Assembly: GCA_027491155.1 (NCBI GenBank) | Contig: JAIXWR010000045.1 | Coordinates: forward strand, 22,960 to 86,959 | Length of the DNA stretch: 64,000 nt | From: Verrucomicrobiaceae bacterium | GTDB lineage: Bacteria > Verrucomicrobiota > Verrucomicrobiia > Verrucomicrobiales > Akkermansiaceae | Direction of reading: 5' to 3' | Part shown: piece by piece, positions 27,495-37,538 of the stretch | Position numbering within the stretch: position 1 is the first letter of the stretch | Layout of the letters: each line of letters starts with the position of its first letter | Program-made: the position numbers and the translations under genes | The notes under the pieces: model-generated | Database searches by the model: none | Told to the model about the DNA's origin: nothing | The model's input: only the letters and a program-made list of their open reading frames with translations

Positions 27495-28967
27495 TCAGGT
27501 TCCACAGAAAGTCCGGTAGCGGGGCGAGCCGGCTGGCGGGGGCGTGGTGAACTCGTCGTCCTCGGGTTCGTCGTAGGGCCGGGTGATCGCGGCGAGGAGC
27601 TTGTGGAATGGCGCGAGGTCGGCGTGCAAGGTCGCGGCGCTCAGCGCTTCCTCGACCTTGTGATTGCGCGGGATGACCCGGGGATTGGCGGATCTCATCC
27701 GCCGCAGGACTTCCGCCGGGCCTTCGGCCTGCCGGGCCAGGCGGGACTGCCAGGCGGCGTGCCAGTCGGTGAAGACGGGATCCGGGAACGCGGGAGCTTC
27801 GAGGGACGCGGCGCGGGAGAGGGTGCTGAAGGTGCCGGTGAAGTCCTGCTTGTTCTCCTGCATCCAATCTAACAGGCGCTGGATGAAGGCGAGGTCGTCG
27901 GGTTCGCAGTTGTGGATGCCGAGCTTCGCGCGCATGCCGTCGAGCCAGTGGTTCTGGAAGATCCCCTGGAACTGGTGGAGGGCCTCGTTGGCGAGTTCGA
28001 CGGCCCGCTTCCCGTCGTCGTGGAGCAGGGGGATCATCGCTTCGGCCAGGCGGGCGAGGTTCCAGCGGGCGATCGATGGTTGCTGGGCGTAGGCGTAGCG
28101 GCCGCCGTGGTCGATGGAGCTGAAGACGGTGTCGGAATGGTAGGCATCGAGGAAGGCGCAGGGGCCGTAGTCGATGGTCTCGCCGGACAGCGCCATGTTG
28201 TCGGTATTCATCACGCCGTGGATGAAGCCGACCTGGAGCCACTTCGCGACGAGGGCGGCCTGTCGCTCCATCGCGGCATGGAAGAAGTCGAGGTGGGAGT
28301 CTTCCGCGAGATCGGGGAAGTGGCGGCGGCGGGTGTGATCGGCGAGGGCGAGAAGGGCGTCGTGGTCCTCATGGGCGGCGGCCCATTGGAAGGTGCCGAC
28401 GCGGATGTGGCTGGCGGCCACGCGCGTGAGGACGGCGCCGGGGAGTTCTTCGCTGCGGAAGACGCTTTGCCCGGTGGTGGCCACTGCGAGGCTGCGGGTG
28501 GTGGGAATGCCCAGGGCGTGCATCGCCTCGCTGATCAGGTTTTCGCGGAGCATCGGACCCAGCGCCGCGAGCCCGTCGCCGCCGCGCGAGAAGGCGGTGC
28601 GGCCGGAGCCCTTGAGCTGGATGTCGAAGCGCCCGCCGGCGGGTGTGATCTGCTCGCCTAACAGAATCGCGCGGCCATCGCCGAGGGTGGTGAAGTGGCC
28701 GAACTGGTGGCCGGCGTAGGCCTGGGCGATCGGGTTCGCGCCGGGCGGGAGGAGGTTGCCGGTGAAAAGGGCGGCCTGATCCGGTTGCCGGAGGGCTTCC
28801 GGATCCAGTCCCAGCGCGACCGCCAGCGCGTCGTTGAAGACCACCAGGCCGGAGCTTCTCACCGGGGCGGGCGCGGCTTTCCTGAAGAACAGTCCGGGCA
28901 GCCGGGAATACGAATGGTCGAGTTTCCAACCGGCGGCGGTGGAGGATTCCAAAAAATCGGCGCTCAT
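27495..28967 (-). CDS. selO: Protein adenylyltransferase SelO (YdiU/UPF0061)
   Basis: 490 residues of the SelO pseudokinase family, which transfers AMP from ATP to Ser/Thr/Tyr of target proteins in redox stress. Landmarks are YAGHQFGHF, the glycine-rich LGDGRAILLGE, LKGSGRTAFSRGGDG, SEAMHALGIPTTR, and the metal/catalytic region HGVMNTDNM and DYGPCAF. The protein ends TFCGT: the antepenultimate residue is Cys, the position occupied by selenocysteine in many SelO proteins. The ATG at 28967 (MSADFLES) is preferred over a start 42 bp upstream. It is divergent from the large secreted protease gene. Confidence 0.95.
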   Translation of the reverse strand: MSADFLESSTAAGWKLDHSYSRLPGLFFRKAAPAPVRSSGLVVFNDALAVALGLDPEALRQPDQAALFTGNLLPPGANPIAQAYAGHQFGHFTTLGDGRAILLGEQITPAGGRFDIQLKGSGRTAFSRGGDGLAALGPMLRENLISEAMHALGIPTTRSLAVATTGQSVFRSEELPGAVLTRVAASHIRVGTFQWAAAHEDHDALLALADHTRRRHFPDLAEDSHLDFFHAAMERQAALVAKWLQVGFIHGVMNTDNMALSGETIDYGPCAFLDAYHSDTVFSSIDHGGRYAYAQQPSIARWNLARLAEAMIPLLHDDGKRAVELANEALHQFQGIFQNHWLDGMRAKLGIHNCEPDDLAFIQRLLDWMQENKQDFTGTFSTLSRAASLEAPAFPDPVFTDWHAAWQSRLARQAEGPAEVLRRMRSANPRVIPRNHKVEEALSAATLHADLAPFHKLLAAITRPYDEPEDDEFTTPPPAGSPRYRTFCGT

Positions 28968-29172
28968 GGGTGCAAGGGCTACGCTTCCTTGCTGAGCCCG
29001 CGCCAGCATTTTCCGCTAACCAAGTCCGGCTGCGCGGAATAGAATGGAGAGGTTCGCTTGGGTGTCGCAAATCCGGACTCCAACGGCATTTGCCGCGGGT
29101 CGATCAAAGAAAACAACCCTTGATGCGCCAACCGATCCTCCACCCGCGACCAGCCCGGTAATTCCTGAAAAA

Positions 29173-32100
29173 ATGAAAACCCATCCGCTTCTTGGCGCAA
29201 TTCTCGCCGCCATGGCCTTGGCCATCCTTCCAGCTTCGGCCGCCACCGTGAGCGCCAGCGCGGCAGCCCCCGTGATCGACGACGAGGACATCTCCAATTT
29301 CGCCTCGCAGACCGCCACCGACAAGTGGTGGCCCGAAAACACCGCCGCCGGGGCCGCCAAGGGCCAGACGTTCCGCACCCGCAACGAGGCCCTCCGGTTC
29401 AAGGCCGTGACCTACCGGATCACTACCAACGTTCCCGGGACCAAGGTTTACACCATCCGCATTGGCAGGATTTCCGGCAACACGTTCACCCCGGTCTATA
29501 CCGAAACCGCCACCCAGACTGCTACTTGGGCCGCGAATAATCACGTCACCTGGCGGCTTGATACTCCTTTCATCCTGCAGCCGAACACGTTTTACGGCGT
29601 GGACGTGGCGCTGACGAGTTCCACCACCACGTGGCAGCAGGGCATTCCCTATATCTCCATGACGGCGGACGAGTTTTCCGATGGGGTGAGCTATGGTTCC
29701 GGCACCAACGGCGTGGGAAATACGACGATCACCGCCGGCGATGACGACCGCCGCTTTCATCTCGACATCGAGAAACCCATCGGCGGCTGGTCGCTCGTCG
29801 CCACCCACCCGGCGGACAATGCCACCAATGTCTTCGCCTCGAATCCGCTCTTGGCCACTTTCAGCCAGAACATCGTGCGCGGCACCGGAAACATCACCCT
29901 CAGAAATCTCACGGACAACACCAGCATCGTCATTCCCATCACCGATCCGCGGGTCGTGATTTCCGAGAACCTGCTCACGGTCAATCCCGGCAGCGGTTTT
30001 GTCGCGAGCAAAGCCTGGGCCGTGCGCATCGACCCCACCGCCATCACCAGTGCTCTCGGCGATGCTTATCCCGGCATCGCCAACGACACCACTTGGAACT
30101 TCAGCACCGGCTTGGGCGACCCGCTGTTTCTCGCGCTCGTCGCGCTCAGGAACCACATCACCGGAGCCACCCCGCTCACGGCCGCGCAGATCTCCGCGCA
30201 CAAAACGACCATCGATCAGCAGAACGCCCGTCTTGCCGACAGCGCCGCACTCATCACCGCAGCGTTCGACTTGGTGAGGGCGTACGACGCATCCACCGGA
30301 AACCGCTGGTATGTCAACGGCCTGCCCGCCCGTGCTTCCGTCACCAACGATATCCACTGGACGCTTTGGAACGTGCAGCAATACATCATGGACGTGGTTT
30401 ACAACGAGACCATACTCGCAAACCACGAGAGTTTGCTGAACGGTTTCAAGTTCGGCAGCGCTTCAACATTCCCCGGCGCATGCAACCCGCCGGCAAATCC
30501 GGCGGACACCACACGCACCGTGACCATCAAGGCCAGCTACGCGAATACGGTGGGCTGGACGACGCAGGGAGATGGCAGTGGCACTTTCGCGCGCAAACCG
30601 ACGGGCTGCTATCTAGCGCCCGGGTCGATTGCCACCGTCACCGTGCCGGCGGCATTGGTGGGCAAGGGCTTCAAGATCCGGGTCGGCGCGCACTCGTGGG
30701 ATTTTTCCAACAAACCCTCGATCAAGCGACTGGATCGTTCGACGGTTCTCTATCCCATCAACGCAGTGGAAACCAAAGTCGCCTGCCCGCATGGCGGCGG
30801 CATCTACATCGAGGTGCCATGGCTCGCCAACCAGGGCAATGTGAACGTGTCCGTGCGCAATGCCGTCCGCTCGCCCTACTTCTCCGCGAAGAGTTTTCAC
30901 CAGACGACGTCGGCGGAATGGCTGGCCGAACGCACCAACCCCGGGCCTTGGGCGGATTTCCAGTCGGACAAATTCATGATGCAGGTGCCAAAGAGCTGGA
31001 TCTACGCGATGCCCGACCCGACCCAGGTGATGAAGGATTGGGACGCCGCGATGGATGCCTTCAACGACCTGCTCGGCTTTCCGCAGATCCGCGGCAAGGA
31101 ATCCTTCTACCTTCAGGCCGATGTGCTGATTCGCGCTTCCGTCTTCGCACCGGGCTATCCGGCCGTGAACGTCGGAGGCTTCAGTGCCACGGCCAATTAC
31201 AACAACGGCTATCATACCCACTATCTGATCCGGGGTCCGCAGTATGGCATCGATGACGCGCAGGTGGAGTTTCACGAGCAGGGCCACGGCTACTTCTTTG
31301 ACAAGTTTCCCGGCGAGACCGAGTCGAACGTGAACCTGCCGTTTGTGCCCGTCCTGCACCGGAAATTCGGGGTCAATCTGGACACCGCCTTCCGGGCGTC
31401 GCTGGGCGAGGGCAATACCTACCGCACGCTGGAGACGACTGCGATGGCGTGGATGACCGTGTTCAATTTCTCACCGAACAAAGTCGAGATGGCCGATGGA
31501 GAAAAAGCTTACCAGCTCAAGGGCCACGCGAAGTTCGTGGACATCGCCCGCATCTACGGTTGGGGCGTTCTCGGCAACTACTGGAAGTCCTTCGTGACCG
31601 ATTCCGAGAATGGGATCAATTACGCGACGGACACGGATAGCCTCCTGCTGCGCTTGTCCAAAAACGTGGGCGCGGACATCCGACCCTTGTTCCACTTCTG
31701 GGGCATCTACCCGCAGAACGCCACCAACTTGCGCAATGCCATCAACACTGCCGGGCTCGTCGCGCCTGTGGAAATCTACGACCGGCTCGTGCGTTACAAA
31801 TCCCTCGCGCCGGCCAACAATACCGCCTTCCGGGACTTCGCCACCAAGTGGTGGACCCGGCAACCCAGCTCCAGCGGTTTCTGGGAGGAGCGCGAGCACG
31901 CCACCCAGTGGAACAACTACAATGAGAATTCCGCCCTCGGCATCACCAACCGGGTGCAGGAACTCCTCGACCTCTACTACCCGAACGGCCGCCCCACCAC
32001 CATCACCGGGCCCGTCGTCGGAAGTTTCAGCCCCACCGACAATTCCACGAGCGTCGCTCTGGACGCCAACCTGGTGGTGACCTTCAACAAGGCAGTCGTT

Positions 32101-34404
32101 CGCGGCACGGGCAACATCACGCTCAGGAACCTTACCGACGGCACCTCCACCAACATCGCCATCACCAACACAACCCAGGTTTCCATCGCTGGCGAAGTGA
32201 TGACGATTAACCCAACGGCGAATCTTCTCCCCAACAAAACGTATGCCATCCAAATCGATCCAACGGCGCTGGATGGCGTGGTCACCAACAGTTTTGCCGG
32301 GGTCACCGACACCACGACCTGGAACTTCACCACCATCACCCCACCACCCGCTGGCGTGACTGGCCTCGCCCTGTGGCTGGATGCCTCGCAGCTCACGGGC
32401 TTGAGCGACGGGGCCACGCTCAATACTTGGAACGAAATGTCCGGGCTCGGCAATCATGCCACAAGGACTACCGGTGCACCCACCTATGAGACCAATGAAC
32501 TTAACGGGCGACCGGTCGTGCGTTTTCCCGTTGGCAACGGAGCCAGCTTTGGTTTTCCACGCATGACCAACATCCGCACGGTTTTCTGGGTGATGAAACA
32601 GCAGAACCCAGGCGAACTGCGGTTCTTATTGGGTGACACTTCCAATTTCCATTTTCATCGTGGCACCGCTTCTCCCTCGACGATCTGGCATTCCGTGCAT
32701 ACTTCGTCCAATATCAGAAACGGCACGACAAGCTTGAACGGACTGGCCGTCAATGGCACCACGACCAATTTGCCTGGCGGTTGGAATTTGCTCTCGGTGA
32801 CAACCACGGATGTCGTCACGGCCAGCACCCTGAGTAGCGATCGCACATTCAACCGATCCTGGGAAGGCGACATCGCTGAGGTTCTCGTTTACAACAGAGC
32901 TTTAAGCGCGGTTGAGATCGAACAGGTCGGCAGCCATCTGACGGCAAAGTATGCCATGACCACCGCCTATGCCGCGCCCTTGATCTCCACTTACAGCCCC
33001 GACGACGACGCGACCGGCGTGGCCATCGACGCGGACCTTGTGGCCACTTTCAGCGAACCCATCGCCAAGGGCACCGGCAACATCACGATCAAGAACCTTA
33101 CGGACGGAACGACCACAAACATCGCGGTGACCGATTCCCAAGTGACGGTCTCGGGAGTAACCCTGACGATCAACCCGACGGCAGACCTCATAGCCGGAAA
33201 AAACTACGCCATCCAGATCGCAGCGACCGCCATTGATGACCTCGCCGGGAACAGCTTCGCTGGCATCACCAATGACACCGCGTGGAACTTCGAAACTGAA
33301 GCGCCGACGCCCGTTTTCGTCATGTTCGCTGACAACTTCGACCGGCCCAACAACACAGGCCTGAATGCCTCGGCCATCGGCAAGTCGGGGTCACTTGGTG
33401 CGTTGAACTGGGTCGAGAAGGCCGGCTCTGGCGGAAACGCGTCAATCTCGGGCAATTCGCTCTTCGCCACCGGCTCCACCAGCGGCTTCTCCATGTCTTA
33501 TGTCGATCACAACTTCATCAATGCCTCAATTTCCAGCGGCGGTGGCTTCAGCATCAGCATCGACCTCGAGCATTACTCGACGCAGGGCACCGTGCGACTC
33601 GCCGGGATTGCCATGGGCATGTCGAAAGCCGAGGCAGAGGGATGGGCGCATAACGTTCCCACCAGTTTCACTTACGCGGATTTGTTCGTCGGCTACCGCG
33701 GCAATCAAAGCGCGATCCAGGTTTTCGAAAACGGAACCGAAGTGATCAACAATGCGACCGCAGGGGATGCATCCACGCTCCCGAAGAAGCTCAAGATCGA
33801 TTTTACCTGCTCGGACTTCAATGCCGGCTCGACGGTGAACTACAAGGTCAGCTTCGGCGGTGCAGCGATGGGCTCCGGATCATTCACATGGAGCGGCACC
33901 AACGAGAACTACATCGGAGTCTATTCCAACTTGTTCCCTGCGAGCGGCACGACCGGTCAATTGGACGATTTTGCTGTTAGCGCGCTGGTTCCCGAGCTCT
34001 CGTCCTACGAAACTTGGGCCGCCACCAACACCCTTGGCAGCACTCCGGAGGAGGACTTCGACAGCGACGGCGTGCCCAATGCCATCGAATTCGTGCTCGG
34101 CGGCGACAGGAACACCAACGACCTCGGCAAGCTCCCCGCCGCTGCCACCAATGGCGGCAACATGACCTTCACCTTCGTGCGCGACCGGGATTCGGTTGAT
34201 CCGGGCGTGAGTGTCGCGATCGAAGTCGGCCCCAGCCTCGGCACATGGCCGAATGTCTTCACGGTGGGTCCCAACACCGCCGGCTCCTCAGCCGGCGTCA
34301 CCGTCAGCGATAATGGCAACGGCACCGACACCATCACTCTAACCGTTCCCCAAGCGCCGGACACCAGGAAATTCGCCCGGCTCAAGGTGGCCATCACGGA
34401 ATAG
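29173..34404 (+). CDS. Large secreted M60-like (enhancin-type) metallopeptidase with three SbsA Ig-like domains
   Basis: 1743 residues with a signal peptide (MKTHPLLGAILAAMALAILP). Layout: an N-terminal beta domain (about 30-200); Ig-like 1 (about 204-312); a peptidase region (about 430-880) with the gluzincin motif HEQGH (His701, Glu702, His705) and Glu715/Glu717 downstream as third-ligand candidates; Ig-like 2 (about 945-1054); a LamG/concanavalin-like domain (about 1062-1262, starting LALWLDASQ); Ig-like 3 (about 1269-1376); a further lectin-like domain (about 1386-1606); and a C-terminal domain with a DSDGVPNAIE repeat. The three Ig-like copies share RGTGNITLRNLTD or a close variant. M60-like enzymes cut mucin-type glycoproteins, so a host- or glycoprotein-degrading role is plausible. 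Confidence 0.85.
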   Translation: MKTHPLLGAILAAMALAILPASAATVSASAAAPVIDDEDISNFASQTATDKWWPENTAAGAAKGQTFRTRNEALRFKAVTYRITTNVPGTKVYTIRIGRISGNTFTPVYTETATQTATWAANNHVTWRLDTPFILQPNTFYGVDVALTSSTTTWQQGIPYISMTADEFSDGVSYGSGTNGVGNTTITAGDDDRRFHLDIEKPIGGWSLVATHPADNATNVFASNPLLATFSQNIVRGTGNITLRNLTDNTSIVIPITDPRVVISENLLTVNPGSGFVASKAWAVRIDPTAITSALGDAYPGIANDTTWNFSTGLGDPLFLALVALRNHITGATPLTAAQISAHKTTIDQQNARLADSAALITAAFDLVRAYDASTGNRWYVNGLPARASVTNDIHWTLWNVQQYIMDVVYNETILANHESLLNGFKFGSASTFPGACNPPANPADTTRTVTIKASYANTVGWTTQGDGSGTFARKPTGCYLAPGSIATVTVPAALVGKGFKIRVGAHSWDFSNKPSIKRLDRSTVLYPINAVETKVACPHGGGIYIEVPWLANQGNVNVSVRNAVRSPYFSAKSFHQTTSAEWLAERTNPGPWADFQSDKFMMQVPKSWIYAMPDPTQVMKDWDAAMDAFNDLLGFPQIRGKESFYLQADVLIRASVFAPGYPAVNVGGFSATANYNNGYHTHYLIRGPQYGIDDAQVEFHEQGHGYFFDKFPGETESNVNLPFVPVLHRKFGVNLDTAFRASLGEGNTYRTLETTAMAWMTVFNFSPNKVEMADGEKAYQLKGHAKFVDIARIYGWGVLGNYWKSFVTDSENGINYATDTDSLLLRLSKNVGADIRPLFHFWGIYPQNATNLRNAINTAGLVAPVEIYDRLVRYKSLAPANNTAFRDFATKWWTRQPSSSGFWEEREHATQWNNYNENSALGITNRVQELLDLYYPNGRPTTITGPVVGSFSPTDNSTSVALDANLVVTFNKAVVRGTGNITLRNLTDGTSTNIAITNTTQVSIAGEVMTINPTANLLPNKTYAIQIDPTALDGVVTNSFAGVTDTTTWNFTTITPPPAGVTGLALWLDASQLTGLSDGATLNTWNEMSGLGNHATRTTGAPTYETNELNGRPVVRFPVGNGASFGFPRMTNIRTVFWVMKQQNPGELRFLLGDTSNFHFHRGTASPSTIWHSVHTSSNIRNGTTSLNGLAVNGTTTNLPGGWNLLSVTTTDVVTASTLSSDRTFNRSWEGDIAEVLVYNRALSAVEIEQVGSHLTAKYAMTTAYAAPLISTYSPDDDATGVAIDADLVATFSEPIAKGTGNITIKNLTDGTTTNIAVTDSQVTVSGVTLTINPTADLIAGKNYAIQIAATAIDDLAGNSFAGITNDTAWNFETEAPTPVFVMFADNFDRPNNTGLNASAIGKSGSLGALNWVEKAGSGGNASISGNSLFATGSTSGFSMSYVDHNFINASISSGGGFSISIDLEHYSTQGTVRLAGIAMGMSKAEAEGWAHNVPTSFTYADLFVGYRGNQSAIQVFENGTEVINNATAGDASTLPKKLKIDFTCSDFNAGSTVNYKVSFGGAAMGSGSFTWSGTNENYIGVYSNLFPASGTTGQLDDFAVSALVPELSSYETWAATNTLGSTPEEDFDSDGVPNAIEFVLGGDRNTNDLGKLPAAATNGGNMTFTFVRDRDSVDPGVSVAIEVGPSLGTWPNVFTVGPNTAGSSAGVTVSDNGNGTDTITLTVPQAPDTRKFARLKVAITE

Positions 34405-34423
34405 TCGCCCGCAAAGCGACTAT
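34401..34423 (+). terminator. Possible terminator hairpin at the end of the M60-like gene
   Basis: A perfect 8-bp stem, ATAGTCGC/GCGACTAT with a 7-nt loop, overlaps the stop codon of the protease gene. No T tract follows (CCTTCC instead), so it may act with Rho or only protect the 3' end. Confidence 0.5.
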
Positions 34424-34868
34424 CCTTCCATCATCCAAACTCCGCCAACATGTCCACCAGCTGAATGGCAGGGGATTGAGCGCCGTTTCGTTGAAGGCCG
34501 GCCGTCCGGTGAACCGCACCTCTGAGTCGGCGGGGCACACCCATCACAATTTGAATCTCAGGTTGAAGCCTGCCCTCCCTCACCTGTTCCCGCCTACACC
34601 GTGCCATTCAGACCCCGCGTGCTGATGGACGCCCACGACACTGCGCCTAAAGCATTCCGCAGGAACATCGGGGAAATCAATGTTCCGAGGGAGAGAATCG
34701 ATTGGGGGGCGGTTCGATTCAAGCCATACTTCGAACGCCCTGCTCGAGCGCCGTCCCGGATGACGTTCCGGGGTGGCGGCCCAGCCTGGAAGCAGCGGTC
34801 GATGCCATTGCTCGAGAACACGAACCGGAAATGTGAGTATCAAGCCCCAAATAGGAAGATCACCATCC
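34424..34868. other. Gap upstream of the five-gene solenoid array
   Basis: 445 bp between the protease and the first solenoid gene. Short open frames exist on both strands but neither shows a recognisable protein or a good start. The last 70 bp are less GC-rich (GAAAATGTGAGTATC, AAATAGGAAGATCACC) and likely hold the promoter of the ten-gene run. No clear -35/-10 pair was seen. Confidence 0.4.
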
Positions 34869-36119
34869 ATGAAACTTCTCCATTTTGCCCCACCCGTCCT
34901 TGCCCTAGCCATCTGCGCCACATGGCTCGGTTCGCAGCGCAGCTCGATCGAGGACATGGAAGAGGAGAATGCCAGGCTCTTGGGAGAAGCCACACCGGCA
35001 CGCGCATCATCCGTCTCCGGGGATGACCGGATCAGCGGAGAGACTTGGAGATCCCGATCCGGCGACTGGAAGAAAGTCGCTGCGGATCTAGGCGATCTCG
35101 AAGGTCGAGGTCAACTGCCTGACATGCGAGACACGAAGCGGCTCGAGCAGCTCATTCTGGAAATGGACGCACCCGGAATCATCGCCGCGCTTGGGGAAAT
35201 TGATGCCCTTGAACTCCCCGACTCATCGAGGCGAGAGCTGCAGCGCATGCTGCTCGACGCCCTTGCCAGGAAGGATCCCGGGCTCGCTTGCCAACATTTC
35301 ATCGAGAATGCCCATGGGCAGCCCGCCACACTCACATGGCCGATCAAACATGCCTTCGAAGCATGGCTGAAGCGCGACCCCGCCACGGCCAATGAATGGC
35401 TGGATCGGCAGCTCGCTGCGGGGACCTTGGACGGCAAGTCTCTTGATGGGAGAAACCCGATCCGCCTTCAGATGCAGGCGGCAAGTCTCTATTCCCTGAT
35501 CGGATCGGACCCTGCCGCCGCGAGGCGCAGAATGAGTGACATACCACTCGACCAACGCAGGGACATGCTTTTGGCATCGCACTACAGTGTGGTGGAGAAG
35601 GATCATGAAGCCTTCGCGGATCTGGTTCGGGGCAGCCTGCCCAGGGAGGATCAAAGCAAGGTTTTATCAAGCCAGCTCTCACTTTATGGAAATCAGGATG
35701 ATCTGAAGAGAGTGAGCAGCTACCTGTCGCGCATCGATGCAACGAAAGAGGATCGCGTCGCCTGCTTGGAGGTGGCCACCTTGAGTCTCTTTACCTTGAT
35801 GCCCAGGGAACGTGAATTGACTCGCGAGGACTTCGATCAATTTCACCAATGGGCCGGATCCATCGACCCGGAGTCTGCGGATAAAGTGACCGGAACCGCC
35901 CTTGCGGTCACCCTTTCGTCTGGGAAGAATGTGTCCTTCGATGAATTGGCCGGTATCGCCTCCGATTACCATGGGGCAGGTGCCGGGGACGACATCCTCG
36001 TGGCGTTCATTGAGCAGAGTGTCGCCAACGAGAGCGTTTCGAAAGCCAAGGCCCGGGATGTCGCCATCAGAATCAGAGATCTTGAGCGGCGTGAGGAACT
36101 CCTTGAACAGCTGAAGTAA
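34869..36119 (+). CDS. Membrane-anchored solenoid-like protein, array member A
   Basis: 416 residues. A single N-terminal hydrophobic helix (MKLLHFAPPVLALAICATWLG), followed by an acidic coil (SSIEDMEEENARLLG), anchors the protein with the rest outside the cytoplasm. The remainder is alpha-helical with repeating units ending in phrases such as DPGLACQHF, DPATANEWLDRQL and DPAAARRRMSDIP, as in HEAT/TPR-like solenoids. No known family named. The end (AGAGDDILVAFIEQSVANESVSKAKARDV and ERREELLEQL) resembles the end of member C at 37539, so A and C are one paralog type. The next gene starts after 10 bp. Function unknown. Confidence 0.7.
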   Translation: MKLLHFAPPVLALAICATWLGSQRSSIEDMEEENARLLGEATPARASSVSGDDRISGETWRSRSGDWKKVAADLGDLEGRGQLPDMRDTKRLEQLILEMDAPGIIAALGEIDALELPDSSRRELQRMLLDALARKDPGLACQHFIENAHGQPATLTWPIKHAFEAWLKRDPATANEWLDRQLAAGTLDGKSLDGRNPIRLQMQAASLYSLIGSDPAAARRRMSDIPLDQRRDMLLASHYSVVEKDHEAFADLVRGSLPREDQSKVLSSQLSLYGNQDDLKRVSSYLSRIDATKEDRVACLEVATLSLFTLMPRERELTREDFDQFHQWAGSIDPESADKVTGTALAVTLSSGKNVSFDELAGIASDYHGAGAGDDILVAFIEQSVANESVSKAKARDVAIRIRDLERREELLEQLK

Positions 36120-36129
36120 GCTTTTGCTC

Positions 36130-37422
36130 ATGAAGCCATCCATCATCATCACCGCCATCACTCTGATCGTTGCCGCCACATTCGGTTGGCATCGCCACCA
36201 GGAAATCGTCAGCTTGCGAGCGGGAAATGCCAGGCTTGTCGAAGGAGCCGCCGCGCACGGCAAATCGCGAGATGGTGAAGGCGGCACACGGCACCGTGAG
36301 CGTCAGGATGAAGGCGCCTTGGCCGCGGAGTTCATCGCCCTTGCACGGGAAGGGGGAAAGCTCCTGGGAGACGGCGTCGGTGCCGATGCGGAAACCGCGC
36401 AGAGGAGCGTGGATCTTATCGATCGGATGATGAGGCTCAACGCTCCGCAACTGGAGAGCTTTCTCGCCACGCTCCGGGCCGAGCCCGGAATCAACGAGAT
36501 TGCACGCAAGGATATGCTGATGGACTGCGTGTTGGCGCTCTCCACCAGGAACCCGCGCGCCGGATTGGAACTCCTCATCCAATCGCCCGAACTACTGGGC
36601 GAAGGTTCGATTACCAAACAGTACATCGGGGAGTTGCTCGGGAACCTGGCGAAGGAGGATCCTCAGATCGCGCTCGAATGGATTCGTGCCAACAAGGAAG
36701 CGCATCCCGATCTTGTCACGGACGATCTCATCGCCTTCCTCGTTGCTGGAGTGTCAGCGAATGACCCGACACATGCCTTTCAGTTGCTTTGCGATGTAGA
36801 GCCATCGAAACACGTGGCGACGGTTTCAAAGATCATCGAAACGGCGGCCAATCCCGCACAACGTGATGTGACGCTCACGGCGCTGAGGCGGTTCGCGGCG
36901 GCCCAACAGAACCCGCAGGTTTTGAAGGATGGCATCAGCGACCTCGTTTTCGGTGGGGTCTACAAAGAACGGGGCTTCGAGGAGACGTCCAGTTGGCTCG
37001 CCTCCGTGCAGTTGTCAGGCGAAGAGCTGGCATCCGCCACGGGGAACATGGAACACCGGGTGAAACCCGAAGAAACGGCTCGATGGCTCGAATGGCTTGG
37101 CGCCAGCGGCTTGCCCGAAGAAGTCGTAAGGGATCGCGCCTACAACCTCAGCGCGGAGTGGACGGAGAAAGACTACCAGGCCGCCGGCAAATGGCTCGCC
37201 AGCGCCCCCGATAGTCCCGGGAAATCCGCAGCCGTTGGTGCCTTCGCTGCCAAAGTGCATCCCTTCGAACCCGAGATCGCCATGCAATGGCTGGAAACCC
37301 TTCCGCGGGGCCCCGACCGCAACAAGGCGCTCCAGGCGATCCATCGAGGGATGCGGGAGAACAGGAGCTACGAGAAGGGTGCTGTTGACGCTTTCGCGCG
37401 AGAGCATGGCTTTTCAGAGTGA
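36130..37422 (+). CDS. Membrane-anchored solenoid-like protein, array member B
   Basis: 430 residues starting with a TM anchor (KPSIIITAITLIVAATFGW) and a short coiled segment. Helical repeats follow; the last 100 residues contain WTEKDYQAAGKWLASAP, then FEPEIAMQWLETLPRGPDRNKAL, which is nearly repeated in member D. It contains the DP-centred units seen in A (NDPTHAFQLL). The ATG at 36130 is preferred to a TTG 6 bp upstream. The stop overlaps the start of an extended frame for member C, implying coupled translation if that frame is used. Function unknown; A and B together make one duplicated unit. Confidence 0.7.
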   Translation: MKPSIIITAITLIVAATFGWHRHQEIVSLRAGNARLVEGAAAHGKSRDGEGGTRHRERQDEGALAAEFIALAREGGKLLGDGVGADAETAQRSVDLIDRMMRLNAPQLESFLATLRAEPGINEIARKDMLMDCVLALSTRNPRAGLELLIQSPELLGEGSITKQYIGELLGNLAKEDPQIALEWIRANKEAHPDLVTDDLIAFLVAGVSANDPTHAFQLLCDVEPSKHVATVSKIIETAANPAQRDVTLTALRRFAAAQQNPQVLKDGISDLVFGGVYKERGFEETSSWLASVQLSGEELASATGNMEHRVKPEETARWLEWLGASGLPEEVVRDRAYNLSAEWTEKDYQAAGKWLASAPDSPGKSAAVGAFAAKVHPFEPEIAMQWLETLPRGPDRNKALQAIHRGMRENRSYEKGAVDAFAREHGFSE

Positions 37423-37538
37423 TCCGAAAACACCATGCCAAGCTTTCCCCTCGCTTTGACGACTTTTTTGAATCCGGGACGAGGGCTTTAGCGAACCACT
37501 TGATGAAGCCGATCCTCCCCTCGGAATCTCAACAGAAC

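Noticed and set aside
34424..34868. Short open frames in the gap upstream of the solenoid array
   Set aside because: Neither strand shows a ribosome site, signal peptide or recognisable protein; composition fits noncoding sequence.
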